Counted from the first letter of the stretch, positions 8,154 through 17,039 are shown. The stretch is 53,615 nucleotides of DNA from CAZFHA01 sp964518595 (GCA_964518595.1 CAZFHA010000027.1:1-53615), one strand, 5' to 3'. Numbers and translations: made by a program. The notes: generated from the sequence alone by a model not told the origin.

Positions 8154-9140
8154 CTATTTGACTACTCTATGTAAATTCCAAGAGCTATAAGATGCTGTAT
8201 CCATTTTTTCCAAGACGGCAGGGGATAAAGCGATTGATGCGGCGGCCAGATTTTCGCTTAGCTGTGAGAGATCACTTACGCCTATGACTGGCAGCACAAG
8301 AGGGTTCTTTTGCATAAGCCAGCATAAGACGAGTTGTCCTGGGGTTAGATTCATTTCGGAGGAGAGCCTGTTGAGGATTTTTTGACGCTGTTGGTTGTCC
8401 TCGTTTTGGTAGTGCTTGGGCAGTAGTTGCTCTCGGTTGTAGACGCCATGTAATAGGGGAGAATAGGCTATTATTTGCAGATTATGTTTTTGGCATAGCG
8501 CTATTTCTGCTTGTCTGATTGGCTGCTGTACCCCAAAATCAACATTCTTTTCTGGTTGGAAATAGGAGTAGCGACCTTGAAGACAGGCGTAGGGATGAAA
8601 TTTTTCTTGTTGGCTGATGATAAGGGCTTGTTCTAAACGGAGATGATGGTAATTACTGCAGCCGATTTCTCTTATTTTACCTTTTTCTATAAGCTTATTT
8701 AGAATTTCTAAGGTATCCTTTAAAGGTGTTTTGAGATCATCAATATGAACGTAGAGCAGGTCAATATAGTCTGTTTGCAGTCGGCGAAGACTACTATCAA
8801 CGGCGGCTTCTAATGCTCTAGGTGACAGTCCTTCAGCTTTCTCAAAGCCGCCCCCTGCTATAAGCGGGCGTGCCCCAACTTTGGTAGCTATAACCAGTTG
8901 ATGTCGATTTTGATTGTTTTTCATCCATTCGCCTAGAAAGCTTTCACTTTCGCCGCCCCGGCTCTGGTTATGCCAAAAGGCATAATTGTTAGCCGTGTCA
9001 ATGAAATTGCCACCTTTTTCTATGAATTCCTGTAGGATCGCGGCGGCAGTTTCACTTTTAGTTTTGGTGGCAAAATTCATGGTTCCTAAAGCAAATTCAC
9101 TGACATATAAATTTTTTTCTCCTAATGGATATTTTTGCAT
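8154..9140 (-). CDS. aldo/keto reductase
   Basis: The 328-residue TIM-barrel oxidoreductase has the AKR catalytic tetrad: D48 and Y53 (in FIDTANNYAFWHN), K87 (ATKVGA) and H132 (LLYVHIDDL). The C-terminal NADPH-binding region has LVLCWLMQKNPLVLPVIGVSD. It should reduce carbonyl compounds with NADPH in the cytoplasm; the natural substrate is unknown. It is transcribed divergently from a MerR regulator, with a MerR-type 19-bp-spacer promoter directly upstream, so it is probably induced by a signal (aldehyde, quinone or oxidant) sensed by that regulator. Confidence 0.9.
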   Translation of the reverse strand: MQKYPLGEKNLYVSEFALGTMNFATKTKSETAAAILQEFIEKGGNFIDTANNYAFWHNQSRGGESESFLGEWMKNNQNRHQLVIATKVGARPLIAGGGFEKAEGLSPRALEAAVDSSLRRLQTDYIDLLYVHIDDLKTPLKDTLEILNKLIEKGKIREIGCSNYHHLRLEQALIISQQEKFHPYACLQGRYSYFQPEKNVDFGVQQPIRQAEIALCQKHNLQIIAYSPLLHGVYNREQLLPKHYQNEDNQQRQKILNRLSSEMNLTPGQLVLCWLMQKNPLVLPVIGVSDLSQLSENLAAASIALSPAVLEKMDTASYSSWNLHRVVK

Positions 9141-9171
9141 ATAAAAGTTTCTCCCTCGATTGTTTTCTTTC

Positions 9172-9202
9172 AGCGTACATGTTAAAGTGCACTTGAAGTC
9201 AA
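9172..9202 (-). promoter_or_regulatory. MerR-type promoter with 19-bp spacer for the aldo/keto reductase
   Basis: Minus-strand -35 TTGACT (9202-9197) and -10-like TACGCT (9177-9172) are separated by 19 bp, longer than the usual 17. A palindromic core AAGTGCACTT (9185-9194, imperfectly extended to 16 bp) lies in the spacer. Over-long spacers with dyads are the hallmark of MerR-activated promoters. Assignment to the adjacent MerR gene is inference. Confidence 0.7.
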
Positions 9203-9242
9203 GTGAATATTTTTGGGACTTGGAAAAAGGAGGATTTAACAG

Positions 9243-9620
9243 ATGTATACAATAAAACAGGCTGCGGAAATACTGTCTGTGCCTACGGCAACTTTGCGCT
9301 ATTATGAACAGGCTAAGCTTATTCCGGAGATAAGGAAAACGGATTCAGGACATCGTGTATATACAGATGCTGATCTGGAATGGATTCGGGTGATTTTGTG
9401 TTTGCGTCAGACTGGCATGGGAATAAAGGATATCCAAGATTTTGCTGCCCTGACTTTTCAGGGCAAGGAGACATTACCGGAGCGGTTAAAGCTTTTTCTA
9501 GCACACCGCCAGCTAGTTGAAGAAAAGATTCAAAGTTTGAATAAGGATTTACTTTTAATTGACTATAAAATCGAACGCTACAAAAAGAAAATGAAAGAGC
9601 ATCATATTTCTATGGAGTGA
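9243..9620 (+). CDS. MerR-family transcriptional regulator
   Basis: This 125-residue protein has the MerR winged-helix N-terminus (MYTIKQAAEILSVPTATLRYYEQAKLIP, residues 1-28; HRVYTDADLEWI). A dimerising coiled coil follows (LPERLKLFLAHRQLVEEKIQ, about 79-120). There is no C-terminal ligand domain and no cysteine pair, so it resembles the short aldehyde/oxidant-type MerR group (AdhR/NmlR-like) rather than metal sensors. The AAAGGAGGATT ribosome site is upstream of ATG 9243. It is divergent from the aldo/keto reductase and likely controls it through the 9172-9202 promoter. Confidence 0.88.
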   Translation: MYTIKQAAEILSVPTATLRYYEQAKLIPEIRKTDSGHRVYTDADLEWIRVILCLRQTGMGIKDIQDFAALTFQGKETLPERLKLFLAHRQLVEEKIQSLNKDLLLIDYKIERYKKKMKEHHISME

Positions 9621-9718
9621 TATGTGAATTTTGAGTCAATTTCAAATATAACTCCCACAGTATAAGCGCTTGAAGGTCAAAATGTAGTAGAGAAAGATTC
9701 TCCCAGCATTACACCCTA

Positions 9719-10582
9719 TCAGGAGGCTGAATATATGGCATATTTTTTTGGAGGTAGGCCTACTGTTTTGGTGAAGGCTTTAGCAAAATTACTGTAATCC
9801 TTATAGCCGCATTGGAGTGACACTTCCCGGACACTATGCCCCTCGGCCAGTAAGGCTTTGGCGATGCTGATACGCCGGGCGGTAATGTATTTGTTGATTG
9901 ACATCCCGGTCACAGCTTTAAAGATCCGACACAAGTAGGATTCGCTTAGATAAAAATGGGCAGCAAGTTCTTCCAGAGAAACGTTGGTGTGGATGTTTTT
10001 GTTAATGTAGCTTAGGATTTGGTCAACGGTTTCGCTGCTTTTAATCTCGGCGATGGATTCAGTTACCAGGCCCAAGTTGGAGCGGTAGGCTGTGTTTAGA
10101 AGCAACATTAACTCAGTGAAAGCGATTTTCTCAATTAGATCTTGGCCATATCCCTGACTGGAGGTAATTTTATTAATGAAGTAGAGGAAGCGCTTCTGCT
10201 GATCGCTTTTGAGGCTGAGCTTGTGGCTGAACTGGGGGGGACGATAATCTAGGCAATAGGCCAGATCGGTGTCTTTGGTGGACAAGGACTTGAGGAATTC
10301 CGGATATACAGAGATGACAATCCGTTCATGAACAGCTTTATCCACTTGGGTAATGTAGTGGCTTTCATAGGGGTTGATTACAAAGACATCACCGGGATCA
10401 ATGGTATAAAGGCGGTTATCTACTAGAAATTGCTTTCCGCCAGAGATGGAAAAATAAATCTCATAACTATCATGAATGTGCATTTTCATGGTTTTTTCTT
10501 CTTTGTGAAGATGGGCAATGGCAAAGGATTGCAGGCTTATACATTGCTCCATGGCTTCTTTGCAGGAAGATAAGGCTTTCAT
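9719..10582 (-). CDS. AraC-family regulator with N-terminal cupin domain
   Basis: I choose ATG 10582, preceded by AAAGGAG; the longer frame upstream lacks a ribosome site. The 287-residue protein has a sugar-sensing cupin (HDSYEIYFSISGGKQFLVD, IDPGDVFVINPYESHYIT) and two C-terminal HTHs (VSLEELAAHFYLSESYLCRIFK and SVREVSLQCGYKDYSNFAKAF). It is divergent from kdgK-kduI-kduD, so a role in sensing a uronic-acid intermediate or pectin product and controlling that operon is likely (inference). It ends about 100 bases from the MerR stop in convergent orientation. Confidence 0.85.
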   Translation of the reverse strand: MKALSSCKEAMEQCISLQSFAIAHLHKEEKTMKMHIHDSYEIYFSISGGKQFLVDNRLYTIDPGDVFVINPYESHYITQVDKAVHERIVISVYPEFLKSLSTKDTDLAYCLDYRPPQFSHKLSLKSDQQKRFLYFINKITSSQGYGQDLIEKIAFTELMLLLNTAYRSNLGLVTESIAEIKSSETVDQILSYINKNIHTNVSLEELAAHFYLSESYLCRIFKAVTGMSINKYITARRISIAKALLAEGHSVREVSLQCGYKDYSNFAKAFTKTVGLPPKKYAIYSAS

Positions 10583-10745
10583 AGTCCGGCTCCTTTCCGC
10601 AGGTTCAAGTTTTTGTTTAATTATAAGATAATTCAAGTGTTCAAGATTTGCAACTTTTAGGCTTAGAAATACCATTAATTGGAAAATGCAATATGATATA
10701 CTTGAGCAAAATTAAAGACAAAATGGTTACAAGGAGGAATGAATT

Positions 10746-11771
10746 TTGAGTAAAAAAGTGATTACCTTTGGAGAAATTATGTTGCGTTTGGCGCCCCCTG
10801 GTCATTACCGTTTTGTTCAGACGGATGTCTTGGGAGCAACCTATGGTGGTGGAGAAGCCAATGTAGCCGTTTCTTTGGCTAATTATGGTTTTGATGCCCG
10901 GTTTGTGACTAAACTTCCCAGCCACGAGATTGGCCAGGCGGCTGTTAACTCTTTACGTCGTTATGGTGTTGATACCTCATATATTGTCCGTGGTGGTGAG
11001 CGTGTTGGTATTTATTTTTTAGAAAAAGGTGCTTCTCAAAGACCTTCAAAAGTAATTTATGACCGAGCCGGTTCGGCTATGGCTACAGCGTCGGCTAAGG
11101 ACTTTGACTGGGCTAAGATTTTTGCTGGGGCTGAATGGTTTCATTTTACCGGCATTACACCGGCTCTGAATGACGAAGTTGCTGCAATTTGTCTAGAGGC
11201 TTGTCAGGCCGCTAAGAAATTAGGCATTACTGTCTCTTGTGACTTGAATTATCGCAATAAGCTCTGGTCTAAAGAGAAGGCCGGCAAAACTATGAGTGAG
11301 ATTTGCCGCTATGTGGATGTTTGTATTGCCAACGAGGAAGATGCCGCAGATGTTTTTGGCATTCATGCTCCTGACACCGATGTTTCTAAAGGTGATGTTA
11401 ATACGGAAGGCTATATTGAGGTAGCTAAGGAACTGACGGCTCGCTTTGGCTTTTCGAAAGTTGCCATTACTTTGCGGGAGTCTTTGTCAGCGGATGATAA
11501 TAATTGGTCGGCTATGCTTTTCCAAGATGGCAAGAGCTGCTTTAGTAAGAAGTACAAAATTCACATTGTTGATCGGGTTGGCGGCGGCGATAGCTTTGGT
11601 GCCGGTCTTATTGCTGCGACTTTAAATGGTCAGGATCAGCAGGGGATTATTGAGTTCGCCGTGGCAGCGTCTTGCTTAAAACATACCATTGAAGGAGACT
11701 TCAATCTGGTTTCTATGGATGAAGTGGAAAAACTCTGCGCTGGAAATGCCTCGGGGCGGGTGCAGCGTTAA
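10746..11771 (+). CDS. kdgK: 2-keto-3-deoxygluconate kinase (PfkB family)
   Basis: The 341-residue PfkB-type sugar kinase phosphorylates 2-keto-3-deoxygluconate to KDPG. N-terminal ITFGEIMLRLAPPGHYRF and GGGEANVAVSLANYG give the sugar-binding site. DLNYRNKLWS and the VDRVGGGDSFGAGL segment carry the anion hole and catalytic Asp. KdgK is preferred over other PfkB members because the next two genes are kduI and kduD. The start is TTG 10746 after AAGGAGGAATG. The intergenic 163 bases shared with the AraC gene should hold both promoters; I could not assign convincing -35/-10 boxes there. No KDPG aldolase follows in this window. Confidence 0.85.
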   Translation: MSKKVITFGEIMLRLAPPGHYRFVQTDVLGATYGGGEANVAVSLANYGFDARFVTKLPSHEIGQAAVNSLRRYGVDTSYIVRGGERVGIYFLEKGASQRPSKVIYDRAGSAMATASAKDFDWAKIFAGAEWFHFTGITPALNDEVAAICLEACQAAKKLGITVSCDLNYRNKLWSKEKAGKTMSEICRYVDVCIANEEDAADVFGIHAPDTDVSKGDVNTEGYIEVAKELTARFGFSKVAITLRESLSADDNNWSAMLFQDGKSCFSKKYKIHIVDRVGGGDSFGAGLIAATLNGQDQQGIIEFAVAASCLKHTIEGDFNLVSMDEVEKLCAGNASGRVQR

Positions 11772-11805
11772 GATCAGGTGAGAAGTAAGCAGGCAAATAA
11801 GGTTT

Positions 11806-11855
11806 GACGGGTGAAGTTTAGCTATAGGCAGAGATTAAGTAGCATTTTCACCGTC
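11806..11855 (+). other. stem-loop candidate between kdgK and kduI
   Basis: GACGGGTGAA (11806-11815) can pair with TTCACCGTC (11847-11855) with one bulged G, leaving a 31-base loop. The 129-base gap between the genes is unusual for an operon. A leader structure, processing site or weak terminator are all possible, and I see no T-run. Confidence 0.3.
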
Positions 11856-11900
11856 TTCTTAAGAGCCTATTTAGAGTAAAACGAAAGCAGAGGAATATTT

Positions 11901-12764
11901 ATGGAACTAAGAACAGCGGCTTCGCCACGGGATGTAAAGTACTACACCACCGAGCGTCTGAGAGAAGAATTTTTAATCCAGGAACTATTTGTTCCCGGCG
12001 AAATTACATTAGTGTATAGCCATATTGACCGTATTATTACCGGTGCAGCTATGCCACTTACCACCCCGTTGGCTCTGAGCGCTGGAGAAGAATTACGGGC
12101 GGCGTATTTTCTGGAGCGCCGGGAAATGGGTATTATTAACATTGGTGGTGCCGGCACAGTCACTGTTGATGGCAAGAACTATTCTTTAGGTCTTAAAGAT
12201 GGGATGTATATTGGTATGGGGGCTAAAGATATTTCCTTTAGCAGTGTGGATGCCTCTCAACCGGCTAAGTTCTATTTGAATAGTGCACCAGCCCATAAGG
12301 CCTATCCCACAGTGCTGATAAAGCCTGAAGGAACAGCTGCTTCTGATGTAGTAATTGTTAAAGACGAAAATAAAGTTGAACTAGGTTCTATGGAGGAGTC
12401 AAATCATCGGGTTATTTGCAAATATATCCTGCCGGGTCAAGTGGAGAGCTGCCAGTTAGTTATGGGAATGACCAGCCTTTTTCCGGGCAGCGTTTGGAAT
12501 ACCATGCCTTGTCATACCCATGATCGCCGGATGGAAGTTTACCTCTACTTTAATATGCCGGAGGATGCCTTTGTGATGCACTATATGGGTGAACCTACCG
12601 AGACCAGACATATTGTTGTGAGAAATGAAGAAGCTGTGATTTCACCTAGCTGGTCGATCCATGCCGGTAGTGGTTCAAGAGCCTATACCTTTATCTGGGG
12701 TATGGTGGGCGAGAACCAAGTCTTTACGGATATGGATGGCGTAGCTAATCAAGATATACGATAA
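11901..12764 (+). CDS. kduI: 5-dehydro-4-deoxy-D-glucuronate isomerase
   Basis: The 287-residue protein matches KduI, which isomerises 4-deoxy-L-threo-5-hexosulose uronate to 3-deoxy-D-glycero-2,5-hexodiulosonate in pectin degradation. The metal-binding cupin motif is present (MPCHTHDRRMEVYLYF: two His and a Glu), with the last His in PSWSIHAGSG. N-terminal YTTERLREEFLI and YSHIDRIITG are typical. The length is close to the 278 residues of E. coli KduI. It sits 12 bases before kduD and is co-transcribed with it. Confidence 0.92.
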   Translation: MELRTAASPRDVKYYTTERLREEFLIQELFVPGEITLVYSHIDRIITGAAMPLTTPLALSAGEELRAAYFLERREMGIINIGGAGTVTVDGKNYSLGLKDGMYIGMGAKDISFSSVDASQPAKFYLNSAPAHKAYPTVLIKPEGTAASDVVIVKDENKVELGSMEESNHRVICKYILPGQVESCQLVMGMTSLFPGSVWNTMPCHTHDRRMEVYLYFNMPEDAFVMHYMGEPTETRHIVVRNEEAVISPSWSIHAGSGSRAYTFIWGMVGENQVFTDMDGVANQDIR

Positions 12765-12776
12765 GGAGGCACATCT

Positions 12777-13556
12777 ATGAATATTAGTTTTTCCTTGGAA
12801 GGAAAAGTTGCACTGGTTACAGGCGCTTCATATGGTATTGGTTTTGCTATTGCTTCGGCCTATGCTTCTGCTGGGGCGACGGTCTGCTTCAATGACTTGT
12901 CTCAGGAAAAAGTTGATCAAGGCTTAGAGGCTTACCAAAAAATGGGCATAACTGCTCATGGATATGTTTGCAATGTCACAGATGAAGAAGCTGTTCAGGC
13001 CATGGTTCAAAAAATTGAGCAAGAACTTGGCGGCGTGGATATTTTGGTTAATAATGCCGGCATCATCAAGCGTATTCCCATGGTAGAGATGAGTGTGGAA
13101 GAGTTTCGTCAAGTAGTGGATATTGATTTAAATGCTCCCTTTATCATGGCCAAGGCCGTTCTCCCTCAAATGATAAAAAAGCGCAAAGGCAAAATTATTA
13201 ACATCTGCTCCATGATGAGTGAGCTAGGACGAGAAACCGTATCGGCCTACGCTGCTGCCAAAGGCGGTCTGAAGATGCTTACCAAGAATATTGCTTCTGA
13301 GTACGGTCAGTACAACATTCAGTGTAATGGTTTAGGCCCAGGCTATATTGCTACCCCACAGACCGCTCCTCTTCGTGAAGACGGGCATCCCTTTAACTCT
13401 TTTATTGTGGCCAAAACTCCGGCCGCAAGGTGGGGTGAGCCGGAAGACCTGATGGGGCCTGCGATCTTCTTGGCTTCGGAGGCCTCTAACTTTGTCAACG
13501 GCCACGTACTCTATGTGGATGGTGGTATTTTGGCATATATTGGTAAACAGCCATAA
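12777..13556 (+). CDS. kduD: 2-dehydro-3-deoxy-D-gluconate 5-dehydrogenase (SDR)
   Basis: The 259-residue short-chain dehydrogenase has a TGASYGIG cofactor loop (residues 16-23), NNAG, catalytic Ser in NICSMMSE and YAAAK (Tyr-x3-Lys). The VGPGY-type site reads GLGPGYIATP. It reduces the KduI product to 2-keto-3-deoxygluconate with NAD(P)H, and KdgK then phosphorylates that, so the three genes form a linear pathway. The ribosome site AAGGAGG lies eight bases before ATG 12777. A hairpin at 13593-13647 probably ends the operon. Confidence 0.9.
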   Translation: MNISFSLEGKVALVTGASYGIGFAIASAYASAGATVCFNDLSQEKVDQGLEAYQKMGITAHGYVCNVTDEEAVQAMVQKIEQELGGVDILVNNAGIIKRIPMVEMSVEEFRQVVDIDLNAPFIMAKAVLPQMIKKRKGKIINICSMMSELGRETVSAYAAAKGGLKMLTKNIASEYGQYNIQCNGLGPGYIATPQTAPLREDGHPFNSFIVAKTPAARWGEPEDLMGPAIFLASEASNFVNGHVLYVDGGILAYIGKQP

Positions 13557-13592
13557 TAGCTTCATAATAAGACACAGTATTCTCCCCCTAAG

Positions 13593-13651
13593 AATTCTCC
13601 AAGTAGACCTACCGGTACAGACTTCCGGCAGACGTATTTGGAGAATTTTCT
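13593..13651 (+). terminator. terminator-like hairpin after kduD
   Basis: AATTCTCCAAGTA (13593-13605) pairs with TATTTGGAGAATT (13635-13647), 12 of 13 positions plus one wobble, followed by TTC and a short T-rich tail. The large loop contains CCGG...CCGG repeats that can form an inner stem. Confidence 0.55.
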
Positions 13652-13743
13652 ACTTTAGGCTGAAAGAAAGTAGGCGAAAGCTTCCCTATGTTGTATTATC
13701 TAAGCTAAGTTGGCGAATATAATTATAAAAGGAAGTAGACAAG

Positions 13744-14628
13744 GTGAGAAATCGATATACCAAGTATTTAATGGTGACAGTACTTTTGGCTATAGTTTTG
13801 ACTGTTGTTTTTGACTTAGCGATTGTAAGCAATCCCCACTTCAACATTAATGATCTGGCAATGAATTTACTGTCCGAATTTGCGGGGATGATTTTCACCG
13901 TTGCCATCTTCAATGAATTTTTGAATCAAAAGGATAAAATTAAGCTTGCCTCTAGGAGCAGACTACTATACCAAGAGTTGGAGCAATGGCTGGCTAATCT
14001 TACCTTTACCTTTTCAGCGCCTGCGCGCCAATGTATGACTGACTTTGATGAAACCCAATTGTGGAAGAAGCAGACTTTTGATCGAATCTGCCATAACTTA
14101 AAGTTAGATGAATTAACCCAAGAGGTACATCCGCAAATTTCATGGTACTTGTTCTTTTATCTTCAAGGGGTTGACCTGGAAAATGATTGCAAAAGCTTAT
14201 TGGAGCGTTTTCAAAATTTACAGGATCAGAAGGTCACAGATATTTTGAATCACTTTCTCTATAAAAGTGATATGCTCCGCAAATTGCCAGATGTTAAAAT
14301 TATTCTTGAGTCCGATGTAATTATGGGGCATGATAGACCTAAACAGTTAATAAACTATTATAATCCCCCAAGTGAGGAAGACATTGCCCGCGTTAAGGAA
14401 CTGATTGACTGGCTTTCAGAATGTAAAAAAATGGAGCAAATTACCGTAGCCCGAAACAAAAAGCTATCCAAAGTTATCTTTGTACTGTTTCTTGTTGTTT
14501 TTCCAGGGTTGGGTATAAAGTATCTACTTGGTGGAAGCTACCTTTTGTTTGGGATTTACCTTGGAGCGGCACTTCTTTACTTGGTGGAATATGCTTATTA
14601 TTTTTATAAAAAGAAGCGATCCACATGA
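13744..14628 (+). CDS. membrane protein of unknown function with a large cytoplasmic middle domain
   Basis: I do not recognise a family. The 294-residue protein has two membrane segments at the N-terminus (about 8-27 and 42-60) and two at the C-terminus (about 240-258 and 263-283). Between them is a roughly 175-residue polar, Leu/Lys/Glu-rich helical region that may be a signalling or oligomerisation domain; both ends would bring it to the same side. The C-terminus is basic (YYFYKKKRST), consistent with an inside location. It starts at GTG 13744 after AAGGAAG. It stands alone between a terminator and an AraC gene. Confidence 0.6.
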   Translation: MRNRYTKYLMVTVLLAIVLTVVFDLAIVSNPHFNINDLAMNLLSEFAGMIFTVAIFNEFLNQKDKIKLASRSRLLYQELEQWLANLTFTFSAPARQCMTDFDETQLWKKQTFDRICHNLKLDELTQEVHPQISWYLFFYLQGVDLENDCKSLLERFQNLQDQKVTDILNHFLYKSDMLRKLPDVKIILESDVIMGHDRPKQLINYYNPPSEEDIARVKELIDWLSECKKMEQITVARNKKLSKVIFVLFLVVFPGLGIKYLLGGSYLLFGIYLGAALLYLVEYAYYFYKKKRST

Positions 14629-14729
14629 TGTTACTTGTCCCTCATGTACTGTCCTCTTTAATTGGTGCACAAATTAAGAGGAATCTTAAACCTATCTTTC
14701 CTATAATGAACTAACAAGGAGCGAATGAT

Positions 14730-15575
14730 ATGGAATGGATTGATCAGCTCAATGAAGCTATAGAGTACATTGAAAGTCACCTAACGGAAGAGGTGGAGTA
14801 CAAAGCATTGGCTAAAATTGCCAAGTGCTCTACCTATCACTTCCAAAGAATGTTCTCTTATGTTGCAGGAGTATCCTTGTCTGAGTACATTAGACGAAGA
14901 CGAATGTCGTTAGCTGCGACAAGGCTGCAGGAATCTAATGCAAAAGTTCTGGATGTAGCGCTACATTTTGGTTACGATTCCCCCACAGCCTTTAATCGTG
15001 CTTTTCAATCTGTGCACGGGATTCCCCCTTCTAAAGTCAAAAAAGAAGGGACTTCTCTAAAGGCTTATCCACCAATTCGCTTCCAATTAACTATTAAAGG
15101 AGATGTGGAAATGAATTACAAGATTTTGAAAAAAGACGCTTTCCGAGTAGTGGGGGTATCTGAACCACTAGATAAGGTTTTGGAGAAGAATTTTGAGAGT
15201 GTGCCTGCGTTCTGGCAAAAAGTAAGTGCAAGTGGAGACTTGCAGCGATTGCTGCCCTTAATGAATGGGGAGCCTATGGGTATATTGGGCGTATCCGCTT
15301 GTGGAGATGATGAGAATTGGCGCTATTATATTGGTGTGGCAAATGATCAGGACAGCAGTTTTGAAGAATATACTGTGCCTGCGGCTACTTGGGCGGTATT
15401 CACTGGTGAAGGTCCTATACCTAACGCTATCCAACAACTGGAGCAGAGGATTATATCGGAATGGTTACCCACCTCGGGTTACGAGTATGGCATTGGGCCA
15501 GACATTGAGGTATACCTCAATGCTGATCCCCGCAATGCCCAGTTCGAAGTCTGGATTCCGGTGGTGAAGAAGTGA
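14730..15575 (+). CDS. AraC-family regulator with GyrI-like effector domain
   Basis: Residues 1-105 are an AraC HTH pair (VEYKALAKIAKCSTYHFQRMF; AKVLDVALHFGYDSPTAFNRAF; GIPPSKVKK). Residues 125-281 form a GyrI-like/SOUL-type ligand-binding domain (MNYKILKKDAFRVVGVSEPL ... YTVPAATWAVFTGEGPIP ... DIEVYLNADPRNAQFEVWIPV). This Rob/SoxS-like layout binds hydrophobic drugs or small molecules and activates efflux or resistance genes. It probably acts on itself or on a distant gene, as no transporter is adjacent. A strong terminator follows. Confidence 0.88.
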   Translation: MEWIDQLNEAIEYIESHLTEEVEYKALAKIAKCSTYHFQRMFSYVAGVSLSEYIRRRRMSLAATRLQESNAKVLDVALHFGYDSPTAFNRAFQSVHGIPPSKVKKEGTSLKAYPPIRFQLTIKGDVEMNYKILKKDAFRVVGVSEPLDKVLEKNFESVPAFWQKVSASGDLQRLLPLMNGEPMGILGVSACGDDENWRYYIGVANDQDSSFEEYTVPAATWAVFTGEGPIPNAIQQLEQRIISEWLPTSGYEYGIGPDIEVYLNADPRNAQFEVWIPVVKK

Positions 15576-15596
15576 TAATCTAAGGCAAGATGAATG

Positions 15597-15637
15597 AAAA
15601 GGGTTATTTTCTACTAGGAGTAGAGATAGCCCTTTTT
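15597..15637 (+). terminator. rho-independent terminator
   Basis: AAAAGGGTTAT pairs with ATAGCCCTTTT (one wobble), and an inner CTAC/GTAG pair extends the stem. A T-run follows at 15633-15637. Confidence 0.75.
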
Positions 15638-15770
15638 CTTTGGGTTTGTAACAGTGTTATTTAGGGATATTCGCCGTTTTCTAGGGAAGAACTAGAAAAA
15701 TGCTTCCCTTTGCACAGCGATAAAGCAACCTTTTCTCAAATAATAAGACATACATAGATTGACCTAAAGG

Positions 15771-16253
15771 CTAATCACAAAGAGAGATGGCCATGAAGCA
15801 GGAGATGACTTTGCCCACAATTTCTTGGGGTGTCTGCATCTGTATAAAAGTTAAAAGCTGAATGGTAGACAAGGTGGTACTGGCCATTAATATAAAGCTC
15901 ATGGCGGTGATAATTAGAAAACTAATAAAAAAATGGATATAATTGCCAAACTCGGAAGTAAAACGCTGCCAAACTCGGAAGTAGATGTTATTCTGTCTAT
16001 AAAAGAGGATATATTCTCCACAGTTCACCTGAGAAAGGCGTAGCCCTTCTAGGGGAATAATACTCGCCTCCAGTAGAATCAGATGCACATTTTTGGGAGC
16101 ATCAATGTGAGTGCCATTATGGAGGCAAAGAGATAGGGTCGTAAGATTATAGCCATCTGTAGCAATATCTTTAATTCGATGACAGGAGAGATTAGGATCA
16201 CCTTTATAGACTTGACTTTCTAATAAGGGCTGAGTTATATCAATGATTCTCAT
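15771..16253 (-). pseudogene. chimeric remnant: cyclase/kynurenine-formamidase N-terminus joined to MFS C-terminus
   Basis: The 160-residue frame begins like a metal-dependent cyclase (MRIIDITQPLLESQVYKGDP, DGYNLTTLSLCLHNGTHIDAPK), whose H..GTH.D motif binds metal. From about residue 95 it resembles the last membrane segments of an MFS exporter (FFISFLIITAMSFILMASTT, IQLLTFIQMQTPQEIVGKVI). These two families are unrelated, and each piece is far below its normal length (about 210 and 400 residues). A deletion fusing two decayed genes is the simplest explanation. The start overlaps the EFR1 stop by four bases, so the cyclase was once coupled to it. Confidence 0.6.
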
Positions 16254-17008
16254 ATAAAATCTCCTACTCCTTTGTATTGCCTCTTAACCTTGCCACGGAC
16301 AAAGACTGTAATGGCCTTCTGGGGACAGGCATTCACGCAACGATAGCAAAGTGTGCAGTCTTTATGGAATATTACTTTGCCATTCTCCATAGCCAGGTTA
16401 TTTGTTGGGCAGATAGAGGCACAAAGGCCACAGCCATTACAGGCGATGCTAGTCTGAATCCGTTGGGCAATTCTATACTCTCCTCTACGGAACATTGGTC
16501 TCTGCAGAAGGGCAAGGGCGTGGGAAACCGGATTAAATCCTCGCTTAATTAAGATGCCGTTTTTAATATTTTGACAGACCTTCGTCATCTTACGATCAGC
16601 CTTGGCTAAATATTTGCGGATTTTCTTGTCTTTGGCCAACGTGAGTAAACAAAAATTTCCAATGTTGTTGGGCATAAAGAAGTGCTCTGCATATATTACC
16701 TGATGATTTGGCGGAAGATTAGCGGTGAAAATCCTTGCCCCATCCCCAGAAAAGAGATATTGTGTGCAAAAAATAATGATTTTTTTACCCACCAGTTTAT
16801 CGTGATATTGGGTAGCAAATTTGCGCATGATTTTGGGTACACAAGAACCGTAAATAGGATAGCAGAAAGCAATAGTCTCATTCTCCTCGATCAGTGAAAC
16901 AAAATCTATAGATTCTTCAATAGAATGACAGGCACAGCCCATTTTGCGGGCAAATAACCGTGCGATATATTTTGAGTTACCGGTTCCGGAAAAATATAAA
17001 ATAATCAC
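16250..17008 (-). CDS. EFR1-type flavodoxin-ferredoxin protein
   Basis: This 252-residue protein combines an N-terminal flavodoxin-like fold (MIILYFSGTGNSKYIARLF, FMN phosphate loop at residues 6-12) with two [4Fe-4S] motifs near the C-terminus: CNGCGLCASICP and CTLCYRCVNACP. This EFR1 architecture transfers low-potential electrons in anaerobic bacteria. The partner is unknown. The start is ATG 17008, and a four-base overlap with the downstream cyclase remnant suggests that enzyme once used it or shared its operon. The sequence looks intact. Confidence 0.85.
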   Translation of the reverse strand: MIILYFSGTGNSKYIARLFARKMGCACHSIEESIDFVSLIEENETIAFCYPIYGSCVPKIMRKFATQYHDKLVGKKIIIFCTQYLFSGDGARIFTANLPPNHQVIYAEHFFMPNNIGNFCLLTLAKDKKIRKYLAKADRKMTKVCQNIKNGILIKRGFNPVSHALALLQRPMFRRGEYRIAQRIQTSIACNGCGLCASICPTNNLAMENGKVIFHKDCTLCYRCVNACPQKAITVFVRGKVKRQYKGVGDFI

Positions 17009-17039
17009 CTACGTATCCTTTCCTTGATTGCCTGACGCT

